Shown here piece after piece: positions 1-8,939 of a stretch of 64,000 nt of DNA. Below the pieces are notes generated by a model, which ran no database searches, had not been told where the DNA came from, and saw nothing but the letters and a program-made list of their open reading frames with translations. How positions within the stretch are numbered: the first letter of the stretch is position 1; each line of letters begins with the position of its first letter. This DNA is from Methanobacteriales archaeon HGW-Methanobacteriales-1 (GTDB lineage: Archaea > Methanobacteriota > Methanobacteria > Methanobacteriales > Methanobacteriaceae): positions 1 to 64,000 of the forward strand of contig PGYO01000008.1 of NCBI GenBank assembly GCA_002839705.1. Direction: 5' to 3'. A program made the position numbers and the translations under genes.

Positions 1-319
1 AACTAGGTTAATTTTGAATTAGAGTCTATTAAAATCCAGAAAATAATATTTTCAAATATTTTTTTCAAAAGTTCCAACACCCCTAAACTTTACAACCCCG
101 ATTAAATTTAATGGTGAAAATAAACTAGTGTAATTATATTAAGGATACTTTATAAGATTTTAGTTGAGTAATCATAACAAAACAATAACTAAAAATAATA
201 GGGACTTCACATATCAAACATTCGACATATTATAGATATTAAAACCTGGAATCATCCTATTACTTCATATTTTAATCAGATAATAAATAAATTCAAAATT
301 ATAATTGGGAAGTAGCTAA
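1..319. other. AT-rich intergenic region at the window edge
   Basis: This stretch is very AT-rich with several TATA-like runs. No convincing ORF, tRNA or hairpin is visible. It probably holds the promoter of the YdjM-like gene starting at 320, but the exact box cannot be chosen among many candidates. Confidence 0.5.
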
Positions 320-991
320 ATGTCATCTTATAAAAAACACGCCATTTTTGCCCTTATATTGACTTTACCTTTTTTTCCCAATGTTTTTTCTCTGGCTCTG
401 GCCTTAATTGCAGCATCATTTCCGGACTTTGATCACAAAGTTAAAAAGAAAAATATTACTCTACTGTTTATTATAGGGACCATACTCACTATAATTTTAT
501 ATATTTTTAAATTACCTTACTTGGTAGGCATAATTTTAATTACACTCGCCCTAATATTTTATTTATCAGAACACCGCGGATTTACTCATTCTTTATTGGG
601 AATAGTTTTACTTTCGATTATTTTAACGGTATTAGTTATTTCATCTTACTTTTTCTTTTTTGGCCTGGGAATCAATGAACAAGGTACTCTAGCAGTAATT
701 TTAATATTATTGGGATCATTATCGATTAATAGGAATATAATGCTTCCTTTTATATTTATCGGAGTTTTAGGCGTTTTATTAACTCCATTTCCTCACCCAA
801 ATCTGTATAATGTCATGGGTGCTTTTTTCTTGGGATTTATCAGCCATATTATTTTAGATTCTTATACTCCGCATGGTGTAGAGTTTTTCCGACCTTTCTA
901 TTCAAAAAGGCTTAAAAAAGGTTTTGGAATTTCTTTAATTATTTTATGGATTCTAGGAGCTTCTTATTATGTGTTTAACTTTATTTTATGA
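320..991 (+). CDS. YdjM-like membrane-bound metal-dependent hydrolase family protein
   Basis: The 223-aa product is very hydrophobic with about six or seven membrane segments. It carries the two signatures of the YdjM/DUF457 family: an N-terminal FPDFDHK motif near residue 34 and EHRGFTHS near residue 84, followed by a late SHIILDSYTPHG motif near residue 175. The His and Asp residues would bind metal close to the membrane face. Family members are annotated as predicted metal-dependent hydrolases, but the substrate is unknown. The ATG at 320 follows GGGAAGTAGCTA. The gene stands alone about 260 bp upstream of ehb and need not be related to it. Confidence 0.75.
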   Translation: MSSYKKHAIFALILTLPFFPNVFSLALALIAASFPDFDHKVKKKNITLLFIIGTILTIILYIFKLPYLVGIILITLALIFYLSEHRGFTHSLLGIVLLSIILTVLVISSYFFFFGLGINEQGTLAVILILLGSLSINRNIMLPFIFIGVLGVLLTPFPHPNLYNVMGAFFLGFISHIILDSYTPHGVEFFRPFYSKRLKKGFGISLIILWILGASYYVFNFIL

Positions 992-1167
992 ATTGCTTTT
1001 TATTTATTTCTAAAATAAGAACTTTATTTTTAATATGCATTTATAATTTTAGATTATACTTTTATTTGATTCAAATAGGGCATTTATTAATTGGTGAAAT
1101 TGAATTTATAATCTATAAAAATTTAATATAGAAACATTTATATTATCATAAATAATCATGTTAATTA

Positions 1168-1177
1168 TCTATATATG
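1168..1177 (+). promoter_or_regulatory. TATA-box candidate for the ehb operon
   Basis: A TCTATATATG box lies about 80 bp upstream of the first ehb start. With usual archaeal spacing, transcription would begin near 1200 and leave a leader of about 55 nt. A second TATA-like stretch lies near 1135-1145, so the assignment is tentative. Confidence 0.35.
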
Positions 1178-1254
1178 TCATTCATATTTATCATGGTGAA
1201 GAAATGAATCATCAATTTATTGACGGTAATTAGAAACTTAGGAGTTAACTCAAG

Positions 1255-1566
1255 ATGTTTATCACTAGAATTTTCTATGGAATAGCTTATTTCGTTGTTT
1301 TAATCTATGAAATAATTAAAGCCATATTGGATGTCACCTTAAGAACAGTTAATGGTGATGTAGAACCAGTAATTATGGAAATTGAAACTGTATTGGAGAG
1401 ACCAATTTCTCAAACTATTCTGGCTAACAGCATTACACTTACTCCCGGAACTTTATCTATTGATCTTGATTCTGAAAAAAGAATATTAAAAGTTGCTACT
1501 ATTGTTAAAAGAGATAAAGAAGCAGTAATTCCTTTTGAACCATATATAAAAGGAATGCTAGAGTAA
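1255..1566 (+). CDS. ehbA: Energy-converting hydrogenase B subunit A (MnhE-like)
   Basis: The 103-aa protein has one or two N-terminal membrane segments followed by the MnhE-type core, including LANSITLTPGT near residue 56. MnhE is a small subunit of Mrp Na+/H+ antiporters and of membrane-bound hydrogenases. As part of Ehb it would belong to the ion-translocating membrane arm. The ATG follows TTAGGAGTT. The letter A is inferred: the 17-letter ehbA-Q scheme fits the genes here only if this MnhE-like gene is A and the two tiny ORFs at 3029 and 4659 carry no letter. A gap of 314 bp separates it from ehbB. Confidence 0.75.
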   Translation: MFITRIFYGIAYFVVLIYEIIKAILDVTLRTVNGDVEPVIMEIETVLERPISQTILANSITLTPGTLSIDLDSEKRILKVATIVKRDKEAVIPFEPYIKGMLE

Positions 1567-1880
1567 ATTCATGATTAAATTATAATGATAATAATTTAAA
1601 TTTAATAATGATCTGGATTTTTAATTAAATACTTATCATCAATAAATTTCATAAAATTTTACTTATTGGGTTACAAAAAATCAAAAAAACAGCATAATGA
1701 TTGAAATATTAACAACTAATAAATGACCCAAGCATAACCTGAGAATTTAAATTCTAATAAATCACAGTGAATTTATTTAAAGCTTTTTAAAAATGCTTTA
1801 ATTGATCTTAAATTAATTAAATATTAACAATATTTTAAAAAATTAATAGCGATAATCAAGCTGCAGGAAAGGGATGTTTA
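1567..1880 (+). promoter_or_regulatory. ehbA-ehbB intergenic region with a hairpin
   Basis: No ORF is supported here. The region holds a 12-base palindrome (GAATTTAAATTC, about 1743-1754) and a hairpin at 1777-1801 with a 7-bp stem, TTAAAGC pairing with GCTTTAA around an A/T loop. It could attenuate or process the transcript after ehbA, or carry a second promoter for ehbB onward. Confidence 0.35.
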
Positions 1881-2138
1881 ATGGACATATTATTGATTTC
1901 GGAATATATTCTTATGGCTTCTCTGGCCATTTTTGCTATTGCTTCAGTTAGGATTGCTACCAGAAAGACCACAGGAATGGGTCTGGTGGGAGTATCTGGC
2001 TTGAGCATAGCTGTGGCTACACTTTTAATATTGATTCAAGACATTTACGGCATAGCATTTTGTAAAGATATTGCCTATGCGTTGGTTGTATTAGGCCCAG
2101 TTGGAACTATTGCCTTTGCCAGGGTTTTGAGGGGATGA
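1881..2138 (+). CDS. ehbB: Energy-converting hydrogenase B subunit B (MnhF-like)
   Basis: The 85-aa protein is almost entirely membrane-embedded, with three predicted helices and the basic connecting segment RIATRKTTG that resembles the MnhF family. MnhF-type subunits belong to Mrp antiporter modules. Here it would be a small subunit of the Ehb membrane arm, which uses the ion gradient to drive ferredoxin reduction with H2. The start follows GGAAAGGGATGTTT. Only 4 bp separate it from ehbC, so the genes are cotranscribed. The family match is by size, position and pattern; the operon role is well supported. Confidence 0.75.
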   Translation: MDILLISEYILMASLAIFAIASVRIATRKTTGMGLVGVSGLSIAVATLLILIQDIYGIAFCKDIAYALVVLGPVGTIAFARVLRG

Positions 2139-2142
2139 TGGA

Positions 2143-2418
2143 ATGTTGGACGCACTTACACTTATCAGATCAGCAATTTTTATCATTGCATCTATTTTAG
2201 TACTCTTAACTGCAATTGGTATCTTAAGATTTAAGGATGACTTGGATAGGGTCGTTTATGCTAGAATACATATTCTCGGATTGGCAGATATGGGCTGTAT
2301 CATAGCTCTCTTTGCTCTTTTTGATCCTCTTTTAGGTGCTACTTACTTTATATTATCACCTTTTGCAGCACATGCTATTGCTAATGCCTACTATTATGGA
2401 GAGGAAACCCATGATTGA
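2143..2418 (+). CDS. ehbC: Energy-converting hydrogenase B subunit C (MnhG-like)
   Basis: The 91-aa protein has three hydrophobic segments and the MnhG/PhaG-like pattern [18 protein letters not shown] near residues 26-43, where classical MnhG has a short-chain LRLPDxYxRLHA motif. It is a small membrane subunit of the antiporter-like module of Ehb. Its last eight bases overlap the start of ehbD (ATGATTGA), which indicates translational coupling. Confidence 0.8.
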   Translation: MLDALTLIRSAIFIIASILVLLTAIGILRFKDDLDRVVYARIHILGLADMGCIIALFALFDPLLGATYFILSPFAAHAIANAYYYGEETHD

Positions 2419-2644
2419 ATATATTTTAATGATAGTAGCTGTTTTAGGAGCATTACTGGCTTTAATGCAGAAAGATCTCTTAAAAGCAGCTATTTTAACC
2501 GGAATACCTGGTGCAGCTATAGCTTTCCTTTACCAATTTTTACTGGCTCCTGATGTAGCGCTTACCCAGGCTATTGTTGGTTCTGCGATAATTCCAGTAT
2601 TTTTTGCTTTAGCAGCTTACAAAACCAGGAGAATGGAGGAATAA
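2411..2644 (+). CDS. ehbD: Energy-converting hydrogenase B subunit D (DUF4040/MbhD-like)
   Basis: I place the start at the ATG at 2411, giving 77 aa. A start upstream at 2336 would add residues read out of frame from inside ehbC. The chosen start follows GGAGAGGAAACC and overlaps the ehbC stop by eight bases. The protein has about three helices and the segment [16 protein letters not shown] near residues 43-58, typical of DUF4040/MbhD domains that correspond to part of the MnhA C-terminal region. It belongs to the membrane arm of Ehb. ehbE begins 2 bp after its stop. Confidence 0.8.
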   Translation: MIEYILMIVAVLGALLALMQKDLLKAAILTGIPGAAIAFLYQFLLAPDVALTQAIVGSAIIPVFFALAAYKTRRMEE

Positions 2645-2645
2645 T

Positions 2646-3008
2646 ATGATTATTGACGCTCAACTCGCATCGTTTTTCACTGCAGTAGCACTGATAATAC
2701 TGGGACTGTATGCTGCGCTGTTTCTGGATAATTTAATTAAGAAAATAATTGGTCTGGCATTTATTGGTGATGGAGCAAATCTGTTCTTAATTACCATGGG
2801 TTATAAACCCGGTGGAATAGTCTATATTTTCTTACAAGGAATGGCAAGAGATTGGTTCGCCCAAAATGCTGCTTATCCATTACCTTTTGCTCTAGTACTG
2901 ACCAGCATTGTTATTGGAGCCAGTACCTTAGCAGTGATGTTAGGAATTGTTATAATGCTTTATAAAAAACATGGCACTTTAAGTGCTTCAAAAGTGTTGA
3001 AAGAGTGA
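2646..3008 (+). CDS. ehbE: Energy-converting hydrogenase B subunit E (MnhC/NuoK-like)
   Basis: The 120-aa product has three membrane helices in the arrangement of NuoK and MnhC, with the family-like stretch [21 protein letters not shown] near residues 32-52 and a late [14 protein letters not shown] segment. NuoK/MnhC subunits form part of the proton or sodium path next to the MnhD-like subunit, which is encoded downstream as EhbF. The ATG lies just after the ehbD stop (GGAGGAATAATATG), so translation is probably coupled. Confidence 0.85.
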   Translation: MIIDAQLASFFTAVALIILGLYAALFLDNLIKKIIGLAFIGDGANLFLITMGYKPGGIVYIFLQGMARDWFAQNAAYPLPFALVLTSIVIGASTLAVMLGIVIMLYKKHGTLSASKVLKE

Positions 3009-3028
3009 ATGGGAGGCAGGAGACTAAA

Positions 3029-3166
3029 ATGATGACTTTAAAAATTTTAAACTCACTTTTAAATTCAAATGATGCCCAGCATTCATATGAATCTTCAAAA
3101 TTCTTATTGAAAACTGAATTATCACAATATGGAACACAGGTTGAAACATTGGGGGATGATATATAA
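3029..3166 (+). CDS. Small hydrophilic ORF between ehbE and ehbF
   Basis: This 45-codon ORF begins with two consecutive ATGs (3029, 3032) after a strong GGGAGGCAGGAG ribosome site. It ends in TAATG, where its stop shares one base with the ehbF start. The product is hydrophilic and mildly acidic, with no membrane helix and no cysteine, unlike every neighbour in the membrane arm. The ribosome site and the coupled junction argue that it is translated. I do not recognise a family. It may be an assembly factor or small accessory subunit, or it may only serve coupling. If the letter E in the literature belongs to this ORF, the ehb lettering before it shifts by one. Confidence 0.6.
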   Translation: MMTLKILNSLLNSNDAQHSYESSKFLLKTELSQYGTQVETLGDDI

Positions 3167-4659
3167 TGAACCCTCTTATTCCGATAATGGTTATATTGCC
3201 CATTGCATGTGCTTTGCTTTTGAATTTATTCCATGGTAAAGATAAAACTATTAAAACACTGGCTATTTTAGTGGGTGTAGTTCTACCAATCATTCCTTTG
3301 GTGGCCAGCTATGGACTTCATTATTTTGGAGGTTATGCTCCATTAATTGATGATCCTACAATAGCTCAGGGCCTACCTGCTTCTATAACCAATACTGCTT
3401 TGAATTTATTCCACCCGGCAATTACTTATTCCTTTGCCAGTGCACAGCAGTTATTTATATTTATACTGGGAATTGTAGCATTTTTTGCTATTTTCACTTC
3501 TTTAAGTGAAACAAAAAGGGTTTCTGGAGTTTACACATTCCTCATGTTCATGGGAACAGCTTCCGTAACTGCTATTCTATTATCTGACGATATATTCAAC
3601 CTTTATGTATTTTTTGAAATTGCGGCCTTAGCCCAGGTAGGAATTATTCTATGCTCTGGTATTGAGAGAAATTATGAAACTGCCTTAAAATACATGATTT
3701 TAGGAAGTATTGCTGCTCCAATGCTTTTATTGGGTATTGCAATCCTTTTAGGATTAACTGGTAATGTAAATATCACGGATATAATTTATAGCATAAACAA
3801 CGGTCTGGTAAATCCTCAAAATCCATTAATGTTCATGGCTTGTGGATTAATATTATTTGGATGGCTATATGGATCTGGTCTGCCACCGTTCCATACCATA
3901 AAATCGGCGGTTTACAGTAAAGCGCTTCCACATGGTGCAGCATTACTTCAAGCATTTTCCGTATTTACTTTCGTAGCATTAGGAATTATCATTATTAGAA
4001 TCTTCTCTTACTTGCCCCTAACCCAGTGGGCCATAATATTCTTCTCATTACTGGCCATGGTGTTGGGAATTACTATGGCACTTATGCAGACTGATTTCAA
4101 ACGTATCATCGGATTTTTGGCTGTGGGGGAGCTCGGATATATTGGTTTAGGTCTGGGTATGGGAACTGCATTTGGTATAACTGCTGGTCTTTTCCAGGCA
4201 GTAAATGAGGCCATTATAACCGCCTTCCTTTTCATTGGATTTGGAACAATTCTTTACAAAACAGGAATCAGTGACACCAATAAATTAGGTGGCCTATTGG
4301 CTGAAAATCCATGGGTGGCGGGATTAGTGTTAATCGCTGGTTTTGCTATGGCGGGAGTTCCACCATTCAACGCTTTCCAAAGTAAACTTCAGCTCGTTCA
4401 AGCATCAATAAGTGCAGGATTGCCTGAATTGGGTATATTAATGGTTTTATTGAGTATAATAACTTTCATGACTTTTGTTAAAGTATTTTATACTATTTAT
4501 TTAAGGCCACGCCCTAAAGATCTGGAAATCATAAATGAAAAAATACCAAGGGCTACCATCATTTCCCTGGTGGCATTTTTGGTTATTTGTCTGGTATTAG
4601 GACTTTTCCCACACTTAGCCACAGATAATCTGGCACAACTTGCTCAGGGGCTGGTATAA
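3166..4659 (+). CDS. ehbF: Energy-converting hydrogenase B subunit F (MnhD/NuoN-like antiporter subunit)
   Basis: This 497-aa polytopic protein has about 14 membrane helices and belongs to the NuoL/M/N and MnhD proton-pumping family. It contains the conserved [17 protein letters not shown] region near residues 148-164, where the glutamate is the usual charged residue of the channel, and a [19 protein letters not shown] segment near 245. It is the main ion-translocating subunit of Ehb. Its length fits the family. It overlaps the preceding small ORF by one base (TAATG) and the next small ORF by one base. Confidence 0.9.
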   Translation: MNPLIPIMVILPIACALLLNLFHGKDKTIKTLAILVGVVLPIIPLVASYGLHYFGGYAPLIDDPTIAQGLPASITNTALNLFHPAITYSFASAQQLFIFILGIVAFFAIFTSLSETKRVSGVYTFLMFMGTASVTAILLSDDIFNLYVFFEIAALAQVGIILCSGIERNYETALKYMILGSIAAPMLLLGIAILLGLTGNVNITDIIYSINNGLVNPQNPLMFMACGLILFGWLYGSGLPPFHTIKSAVYSKALPHGAALLQAFSVFTFVALGIIIIRIFSYLPLTQWAIIFFSLLAMVLGITMALMQTDFKRIIGFLAVGELGYIGLGLGMGTAFGITAGLFQAVNEAIITAFLFIGFGTILYKTGISDTNKLGGLLAENPWVAGLVLIAGFAMAGVPPFNAFQSKLQLVQASISAGLPELGILMVLLSIITFMTFVKVFYTIYLRPRPKDLEIINEKIPRATIISLVAFLVICLVLGLFPHLATDNLAQLAQGLV

Positions 4660-4823
4660 TGAAGGAATATGTTGGAAGAAAAGAATTTAATAATCTTAAA
4701 TTAGAATTAGAGCTTTTAGAGTCGGAACTATTAAAAAGCTTGAAACAGCCAACCCCTTCTATTGATGGTTTAACAAAAACCTACAATTTAATTGAAAATA
4801 GGTCGTTTAGGGGGATTTTATGA
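4659..4823 (+). CDS. Small Leu/Glu-rich ORF between ehbF and ehbG
   Basis: This 54-codon ORF starts at the ATG created by the ehbF stop (TAATG) and ends in ATGA, overlapping the ehbG start by four bases. The peptide is hydrophilic, with an amphipathic leucine/glutamate-rich helix over residues 10-30 and no membrane segment. Both junctions are of the translational-coupling type, so it is very likely translated. I do not recognise a family. Like the ORF at 3029, it fits between membrane subunits but is not one. It would be the eighteenth or nineteenth gene in a cluster usually described with seventeen letters. Confidence 0.6.
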   Translation: MKEYVGRKEFNNLKLELELLESELLKSLKQPTPSIDGLTKTYNLIENRSFRGIL

Positions 4824-5158
4824 ATCTTTATGATCTAATAATTGGTAAGATACAACAAATTCAAGATAAAGCTAAAGAAGAGGAACCAGTTACAAATATG
4901 TCTGCTTCAGCTGTTCTAGCTGCTGAAATAACATTGATATCATCTGTTATTATTGCAGCTATTATGCTAAGAAAAATAAGTGATGTTTTGATGGTGGTTG
5001 TTGTGCTGGCTCTTTTCTTCATTATGGTGACGGCCATGCCTATTATTCCTCGCCTTAAGAGAGAACAGAATGATTCAATTGATAGCATGACTTTTTATGT
5101 CATTTTGACACTGGCTGTGCTCATAACATTATTCTACTGGGGGACAACTCATGTCTGA
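4820..5158 (+). CDS. ehbG: Energy-converting hydrogenase B subunit G
   Basis: The 112-aa protein has a hydrophilic, charged N-terminus of about 27 residues followed by about three membrane helices. It lies in the stretch of the operon that replaces the MnhA C-terminal/MnhB part of Mrp antiporters. I assign it by position, since the sequence alone gives only a small membrane protein. The ATG overlaps the previous stop (ATGA) after TTTAGGGGGATTTT, and its own last eight bases overlap the ehbH start. Confidence 0.7.
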   Translation: MNLYDLIIGKIQQIQDKAKEEEPVTNMSASAVLAAEITLISSVIIAAIMLRKISDVLMVVVVLALFFIMVTAMPIIPRLKREQNDSIDSMTFYVILTLAVLITLFYWGTTHV

Positions 5159-5429
5159 AGGTATAAGAAATTTGATAGCCTCTATTGCATTGGCATTATT
5201 CGGTATAACTTTATTAGAATCCATGGTTGGTTTTAAAGAGGCTCTAAATCCGGGAATAAATCAAATATATTTATGGGTCGGTACAGAAATAGCTCCTAAT
5301 ATGGTAACCAATGTAGTTTTCGACTTCAGAGGATATGATACTCTGGGAGAAGCCCTTATCCTTGTTACGGCTGTAGTTATAACTCTTCTAATATTTGGAA
5401 GAGGAAAAGTAGAAATGGGGGGCAAATAA
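5151..5429 (+). CDS. ehbH: Energy-converting hydrogenase B subunit H (MbhE/MnhA-C-terminal-like)
   Basis: The 92-aa protein has two or three membrane segments and the motif [14 protein letters not shown] near residues 54-68. This is characteristic of MbhE and of the C-terminal region of MnhA, where it reads VDFRGFDTxGE. It is a membrane subunit of the ion-translocating module of Ehb. It overlaps ehbG by eight bases (ATGTCTGA), and ehbI starts immediately after its stop. Confidence 0.8.
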   Translation: MSEGIRNLIASIALALFGITLLESMVGFKEALNPGINQIYLWVGTEIAPNMVTNVVFDFRGYDTLGEALILVTAVVITLLIFGRGKVEMGGK

Positions 5430-5921
5430 ATGAGTACCATACTTAAAATATTCGTATTCCCTGCCGCAATGCTTATAATGTGTTTGGGAGTTTTAACAAT
5501 TCTCGGAGGACACATCACACCTGGAGGAGGATTTCAGGGAGGGGCTATGATCGCCGGAGCATTTATTTTCTGTGCTGTAGTTTACGGATTAAAAGAAAAC
5601 CCTTTCCATTTTTCACATGATTTTATGGCGGCTATGGAGAGTGCGGGTGCATTAATTTATGTGGGTCTGGGATTAGCCGGATTGATATTCTCTGGATTTT
5701 ATTTATACAACCTAGGAGTAGATTTATATAGTATAGTTCCTACCTTCATAAAAAATATATTTGACTATCCTGATCCAATACACGCAGGTATTATCCCTTA
5801 TTTGAATATAATGGTTGGTTTAAAAGTTATGGTTGGTTTAAGTGCAGTAGTGATAGCATTTATGCAATTCAACCATGATGATGAAAACAACGATGCTAAT
5901 GGTGAATCTGATGGTAAATAA
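5430..5921 (+). CDS. ehbI: Energy-converting hydrogenase B subunit I (MnhB-like)
   Basis: The 163-aa product carries the MnhB signature [20 protein letters not shown] near residues 26-45, followed by further membrane helices and an acidic hydrophilic tail ([13 protein letters not shown]). MnhB-domain subunits belong to Mrp antiporters and to membrane-bound hydrogenases. It begins directly after the ehbH stop after the GGGGGGC-type sequence, without an intergenic gap. Confidence 0.85.
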   Translation: MSTILKIFVFPAAMLIMCLGVLTILGGHITPGGGFQGGAMIAGAFIFCAVVYGLKENPFHFSHDFMAAMESAGALIYVGLGLAGLIFSGFYLYNLGVDLYSIVPTFIKNIFDYPDPIHAGIIPYLNIMVGLKVMVGLSAVVIAFMQFNHDDENNDANGESDGK

Positions 5922-5963
5922 TCATCAGAATAATTTAATGAAAAACATAAAAGGAGAATGGAA

Positions 5964-6227
5964 ATGTTATATTTAGGCCCAACATTATTCGGATTTCTGC
6001 TAGGATTTATATTGGGATCAAGAATTAAAAATAATCCTGAAAGTGAAATGCACTTTCCTTATTCGTCATATATTGTAGTCATAATTGCTGCATTATACAT
6101 GGCTTGGCAACTGGGTCCTTTCCCTTATTATGTTGATTCACCTTTAGCCAGTGGATTTGTAGTGTGCATTATTGGTATATTTGCAGGAAAAATCGTTTTC
6201 GGCCATCAACCTACGAAACATAGTTAA
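5964..6227 (+). CDS. ehbJ: Energy-converting hydrogenase B subunit J
   Basis: This is a small membrane protein with two or three helices and no recognised catalytic motif, assigned by position between the MnhB-like subunit and the polyferredoxin. I prefer the ATG at 5964 (87 aa) to the ATG at 5958, because AAGGAG is seven bases before 5964 and only two before 5958. A gap of about 150 bp before ehbK is AT-rich and shows no ORF. Confidence 0.7.
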   Translation: MLYLGPTLFGFLLGFILGSRIKNNPESEMHFPYSSYIVVIIAALYMAWQLGPFPYYVDSPLASGFVVCIIGIFAGKIVFGHQPTKHS

Positions 6228-6380
6228 AAACCATAGTATTAAAATCATTAATCAAACCAATTATTACGGGAATCATTAATTTAAACCATATAATTTGTTG
6301 ATATAACTAATAGGAAATTAATTAATATAATTACATAATATTGTGTATTAATACGGTAAATAAATCTAGAAGGAATTATC

Positions 6381-7781
6381 ATGTTTTTATCAACTAACAA
6401 GTGCGAGGGTTCAGGGGAATGCATAAAAGAATGTCCCACAGAAGCTATACGTCTGATCGATGGGAAGGCTTTTAGCTGCATTACTTGTGGGGCATGCGCG
6501 GATGCTTGTCCTAATCGGGCAATATTCAAAAATAAATATGGTGGTTATGTTGTAGACCGAGCCCGATGTAATGCATGTGGTGTTTGTGAATTCACCTGCC
6601 CAGTTAACAGTATAAAAATAGAGAATGGTGTTACTAAAGGTATATGTGCTCGTTGTGGAATTTGTGTTGATGCTTGTCCACAGGAGGCCAGAGTTGATGC
6701 CTTTGACATCATCGAGGATCGCCAGCTACAATTTTTAGAATCTTTAAATCTGACCATACAGGCTCCTAAAAGAGTATCTGTAGAACATGATGAGGTGGAA
6801 CGGGTAAACGTAGTCACTGAACTGGATAAATGTACTTTATGTCGTAGATGTGAGTACTACTGTCCTACTGAGGCTATAATAGTTAATGTTGATCAAAATG
6901 GAGTTTGCACTGAGTGCCGGGTCTGTGAAGATATCTGTCCAGCAGATGCTATTAAAGACACCACAATTGATAATGAAAAATGTACTTTATGCCTGAAATG
7001 TGTGAAAGAGTGCCCTAACAGTGCTATTTATATAAAAGACTTCCAAGTTTCTATTAAAAAGCCAGAAGATATGAATGGCGAAAATATTGAAACTAATGAA
7101 TCTCCTGGAACTTCAAAAATCACAGGAAGTATTGTATCTTGTCTAAACTGTGGTTTATGTGCCGATGCGTGTGAAAATGATGCTTTGAAAATGATTGATG
7201 GAAAACTAAGATTTGATCCTTCTATTTGCTTTGAATGTGAAAACATGGATTGCATGTCTGTCTGTCCAGTGGGAACACTAAAACCATCAGAAATCTCAGG
7301 GATGGGACTAAAAGGGTACTGTGTTTCTTGTGGTCGGTGTGTAAAGGTCTGTGATATAAATGAGGCTCGGAACTTCAAAAAAGTTACTTGGGATGGGAGC
7401 ATTTCTGATGACTGTATATCTTGTGGTATTTGCGCTGAAATATGTCCTAAAGAGGCCATAACTCTTAAAAGAGGAACCATTGATGTGGATAAGGCCAAAT
7501 GTATTTTATGTGAAAAATGTGGTATTCACTGTCCGGTCGATGCTATACCCAAAACCACCATGCGTAAAAAATCTATCAAAGACGGATTTACATTTATAAA
7601 TGATAAATTGTGTATGCAATGCCATCTATGTGAAAAAATATGTCCAGAAGAGGCCATATCTGAAACAGAAGATGGAAGATTAGTAGTGAATGAAGATAAA
7701 TGTATATATTGTGGGGCCTGTTTTAATGCCTGCCCTGCCAGAGCAGTAATGTTTGAAAGAGAGTTTGAGGAATCAGTATGA
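6381..7781 (+). CDS. ehbK: Energy-converting hydrogenase B polyferredoxin subunit K
   Basis: The 466-aa protein contains 14 successive ferredoxin-type cysteine motifs of the form CxxCxxCxxxC. It would carry a long chain of [4Fe-4S] clusters from the hydrogenase to electron acceptors for CO2 and acetyl-CoA assimilation. Motif 1 is degenerate: C8-x5-C14-x3-C18, with Ser11 where the second cysteine is expected. Motif 8 lacks the usual proline after the last cysteine, and motif 9 has an enlarged spacing ([13 protein letters not shown]). The stop overlaps the ehbL start (ATGA). The start follows AGAAGGAATTATC. Confidence 0.92.
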   Translation: MFLSTNKCEGSGECIKECPTEAIRLIDGKAFSCITCGACADACPNRAIFKNKYGGYVVDRARCNACGVCEFTCPVNSIKIENGVTKGICARCGICVDACPQEARVDAFDIIEDRQLQFLESLNLTIQAPKRVSVEHDEVERVNVVTELDKCTLCRRCEYYCPTEAIIVNVDQNGVCTECRVCEDICPADAIKDTTIDNEKCTLCLKCVKECPNSAIYIKDFQVSIKKPEDMNGENIETNESPGTSKITGSIVSCLNCGLCADACENDALKMIDGKLRFDPSICFECENMDCMSVCPVGTLKPSEISGMGLKGYCVSCGRCVKVCDINEARNFKKVTWDGSISDDCISCGICAEICPKEAITLKRGTIDVDKAKCILCEKCGIHCPVDAIPKTTMRKKSIKDGFTFINDKLCMQCHLCEKICPEEAISETEDGRLVVNEDKCIYCGACFNACPARAVMFEREFEESV

Positions 7782-8263
7782 AAAATTTAATTAGGATAAT
7801 CCTGGAAGGGGCTTATACCAATTTTAAAAGGATAGTTTTTGCCTCAGACCGGGTTACTGACATGGAAATGAGAAGTCGAATTCTGGAGGGCCGTGTTCAA
7901 CCCACAGATAAAGTGGCTGAAGTGGCATGTATTGGTTGTGGTGGATGTTGTAATGCTTGTCCAACAGAAGCGGTGGAGATGAAGAATCTGGAAGAGCCAG
8001 TAGAACTAATGGAAGGGCTTGTTAAAACTCAAATTCCAGTTCTAAATAGTGAGAGATGTGTACACTGTTATTACTGTCACGATTTTTGTCCACTATATGC
8101 GTTATTTGGTGAAAAAGGTACTATTCATCCGAATGATGTAGGAATTGTGGAATCAGATATTAACCAGTTAATGGATAAACCTTTCAAAATTTCAGATGAT
8201 AAAATTGCTTTTATAGCTCAATTTTTAGCAGATAAAAGCATTTTAAAGAAAAAAAAGATTTAA
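7778..8263 (+). CDS. ehbL: Energy-converting hydrogenase B ferredoxin subunit L
   Basis: The 161-aa protein has two cysteine motifs, [12 protein letters not shown] and [12 protein letters not shown], so it should bind two [4Fe-4S] clusters. It links the hydrogenase small subunit to the polyferredoxin. The N-terminal 45 residues are basic and partly hydrophobic and may dock on the membrane arm. It overlaps ehbK by four bases. Downstream lies a 67-bp gap containing the direct repeat AATTAAATTATAAA twice. Confidence 0.9.
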   Translation: MKNLIRIILEGAYTNFKRIVFASDRVTDMEMRSRILEGRVQPTDKVAEVACIGCGGCCNACPTEAVEMKNLEEPVELMEGLVKTQIPVLNSERCVHCYYCHDFCPLYALFGEKGTIHPNDVGIVESDINQLMDKPFKISDDKIAFIAQFLADKSILKKKKI

Positions 8264-8330
8264 TCTGAAATTTTAACCTAATTAAATTATAAAAAAACAT
8301 AATTAAATTATAAATTATGAGAGTGATCAA

Positions 8331-8777
8331 ATGAGCCTCAAATCATATTCAAGGGCGAGAGCTGTTCATGCCATGCTAGTATATACTGGGGGATGTAATG
8401 GTTGCGATATAGAAATCGTAAATGCTGTTTTTTCTCCTAAATTCGATGCAGAGCAATATAAAATCTTCTTAACTTGGAACCCCCGGGAGGCAGATGTTCT
8501 CATTGTCACCGGCCCAGTTACTAAACACAATGAAAAACCTTTAAAAGAGATATATGATGCAATACCTGAACCTAAAGCAGTTATAGCTGCAGGGGCCTGT
8601 GCTTTAATGGGTGGAGTTTATAAAAACATCCATGGTGATATACCCTCTGAAGAAATCTCGGGACCTGTGGATAATATTATACCTGTGGATGCAAAAGTTC
8701 CAGGATGCGCAGTAAGGCCGGAAGATGTGCTGGCTGGCGCAGTAGCTGCTTTACCTAAACTTTTAGATGCGGATTAA
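8331..8777 (+). CDS. ehbM: Energy-converting hydrogenase B small subunit M
   Basis: The 148-aa product belongs to the NuoB/[NiFe]-hydrogenase small subunit family and carries the proximal [4Fe-4S] cluster. The four ligands are visible as C22 and C25 (GGCNGCDIE), C90 ([10 protein letters not shown]) and C126 ([10 protein letters not shown]). The length fits the short small subunits of energy-converting hydrogenases. The start follows GAGAGTGATCAA. An inverted repeat lies just downstream, before ehbN. Confidence 0.92.
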   Translation: MSLKSYSRARAVHAMLVYTGGCNGCDIEIVNAVFSPKFDAEQYKIFLTWNPREADVLIVTGPVTKHNEKPLKEIYDAIPEPKAVIAAGACALMGGVYKNIHGDIPSEEISGPVDNIIPVDAKVPGCAVRPEDVLAGAVAALPKLLDAD

Positions 8778-8782
8778 TTGCA

Positions 8783-8804
8783 GTTATGCTAGCTAATACA
8801 TAAC
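8783..8804 (+). promoter_or_regulatory. Hairpin between ehbM and ehbN
   Basis: A perfect 6-bp stem (GTTATG and CATAAC) encloses a 10-base loop in the 162-bp gap between the small- and large-subunit genes. There is no U-run directly after it, so it is more likely a processing or stability element than a terminator. The remainder of the gap is AT-rich. Confidence 0.35.
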
Positions 8805-8939
8805 ATGTTCATTCAGTAGCAAAAAAATTTCAAATAATTATTAAAATCAAGTATAAAATTCAATCTAATTAATCATTTAAGTGAATATTTATAGATCATA
8901 ATTAATCTAAATCACCAAAAAACTTTACAGGTGTTATAA

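Noticed and set aside
6281-7498. Long minus-strand ORFs opposite ehbK
   Set aside because: They are antisense shadows of the cysteine-rich polyferredoxin; no ribosome sites, and their serine/proline/histidine bias mirrors the repeated sense codons.
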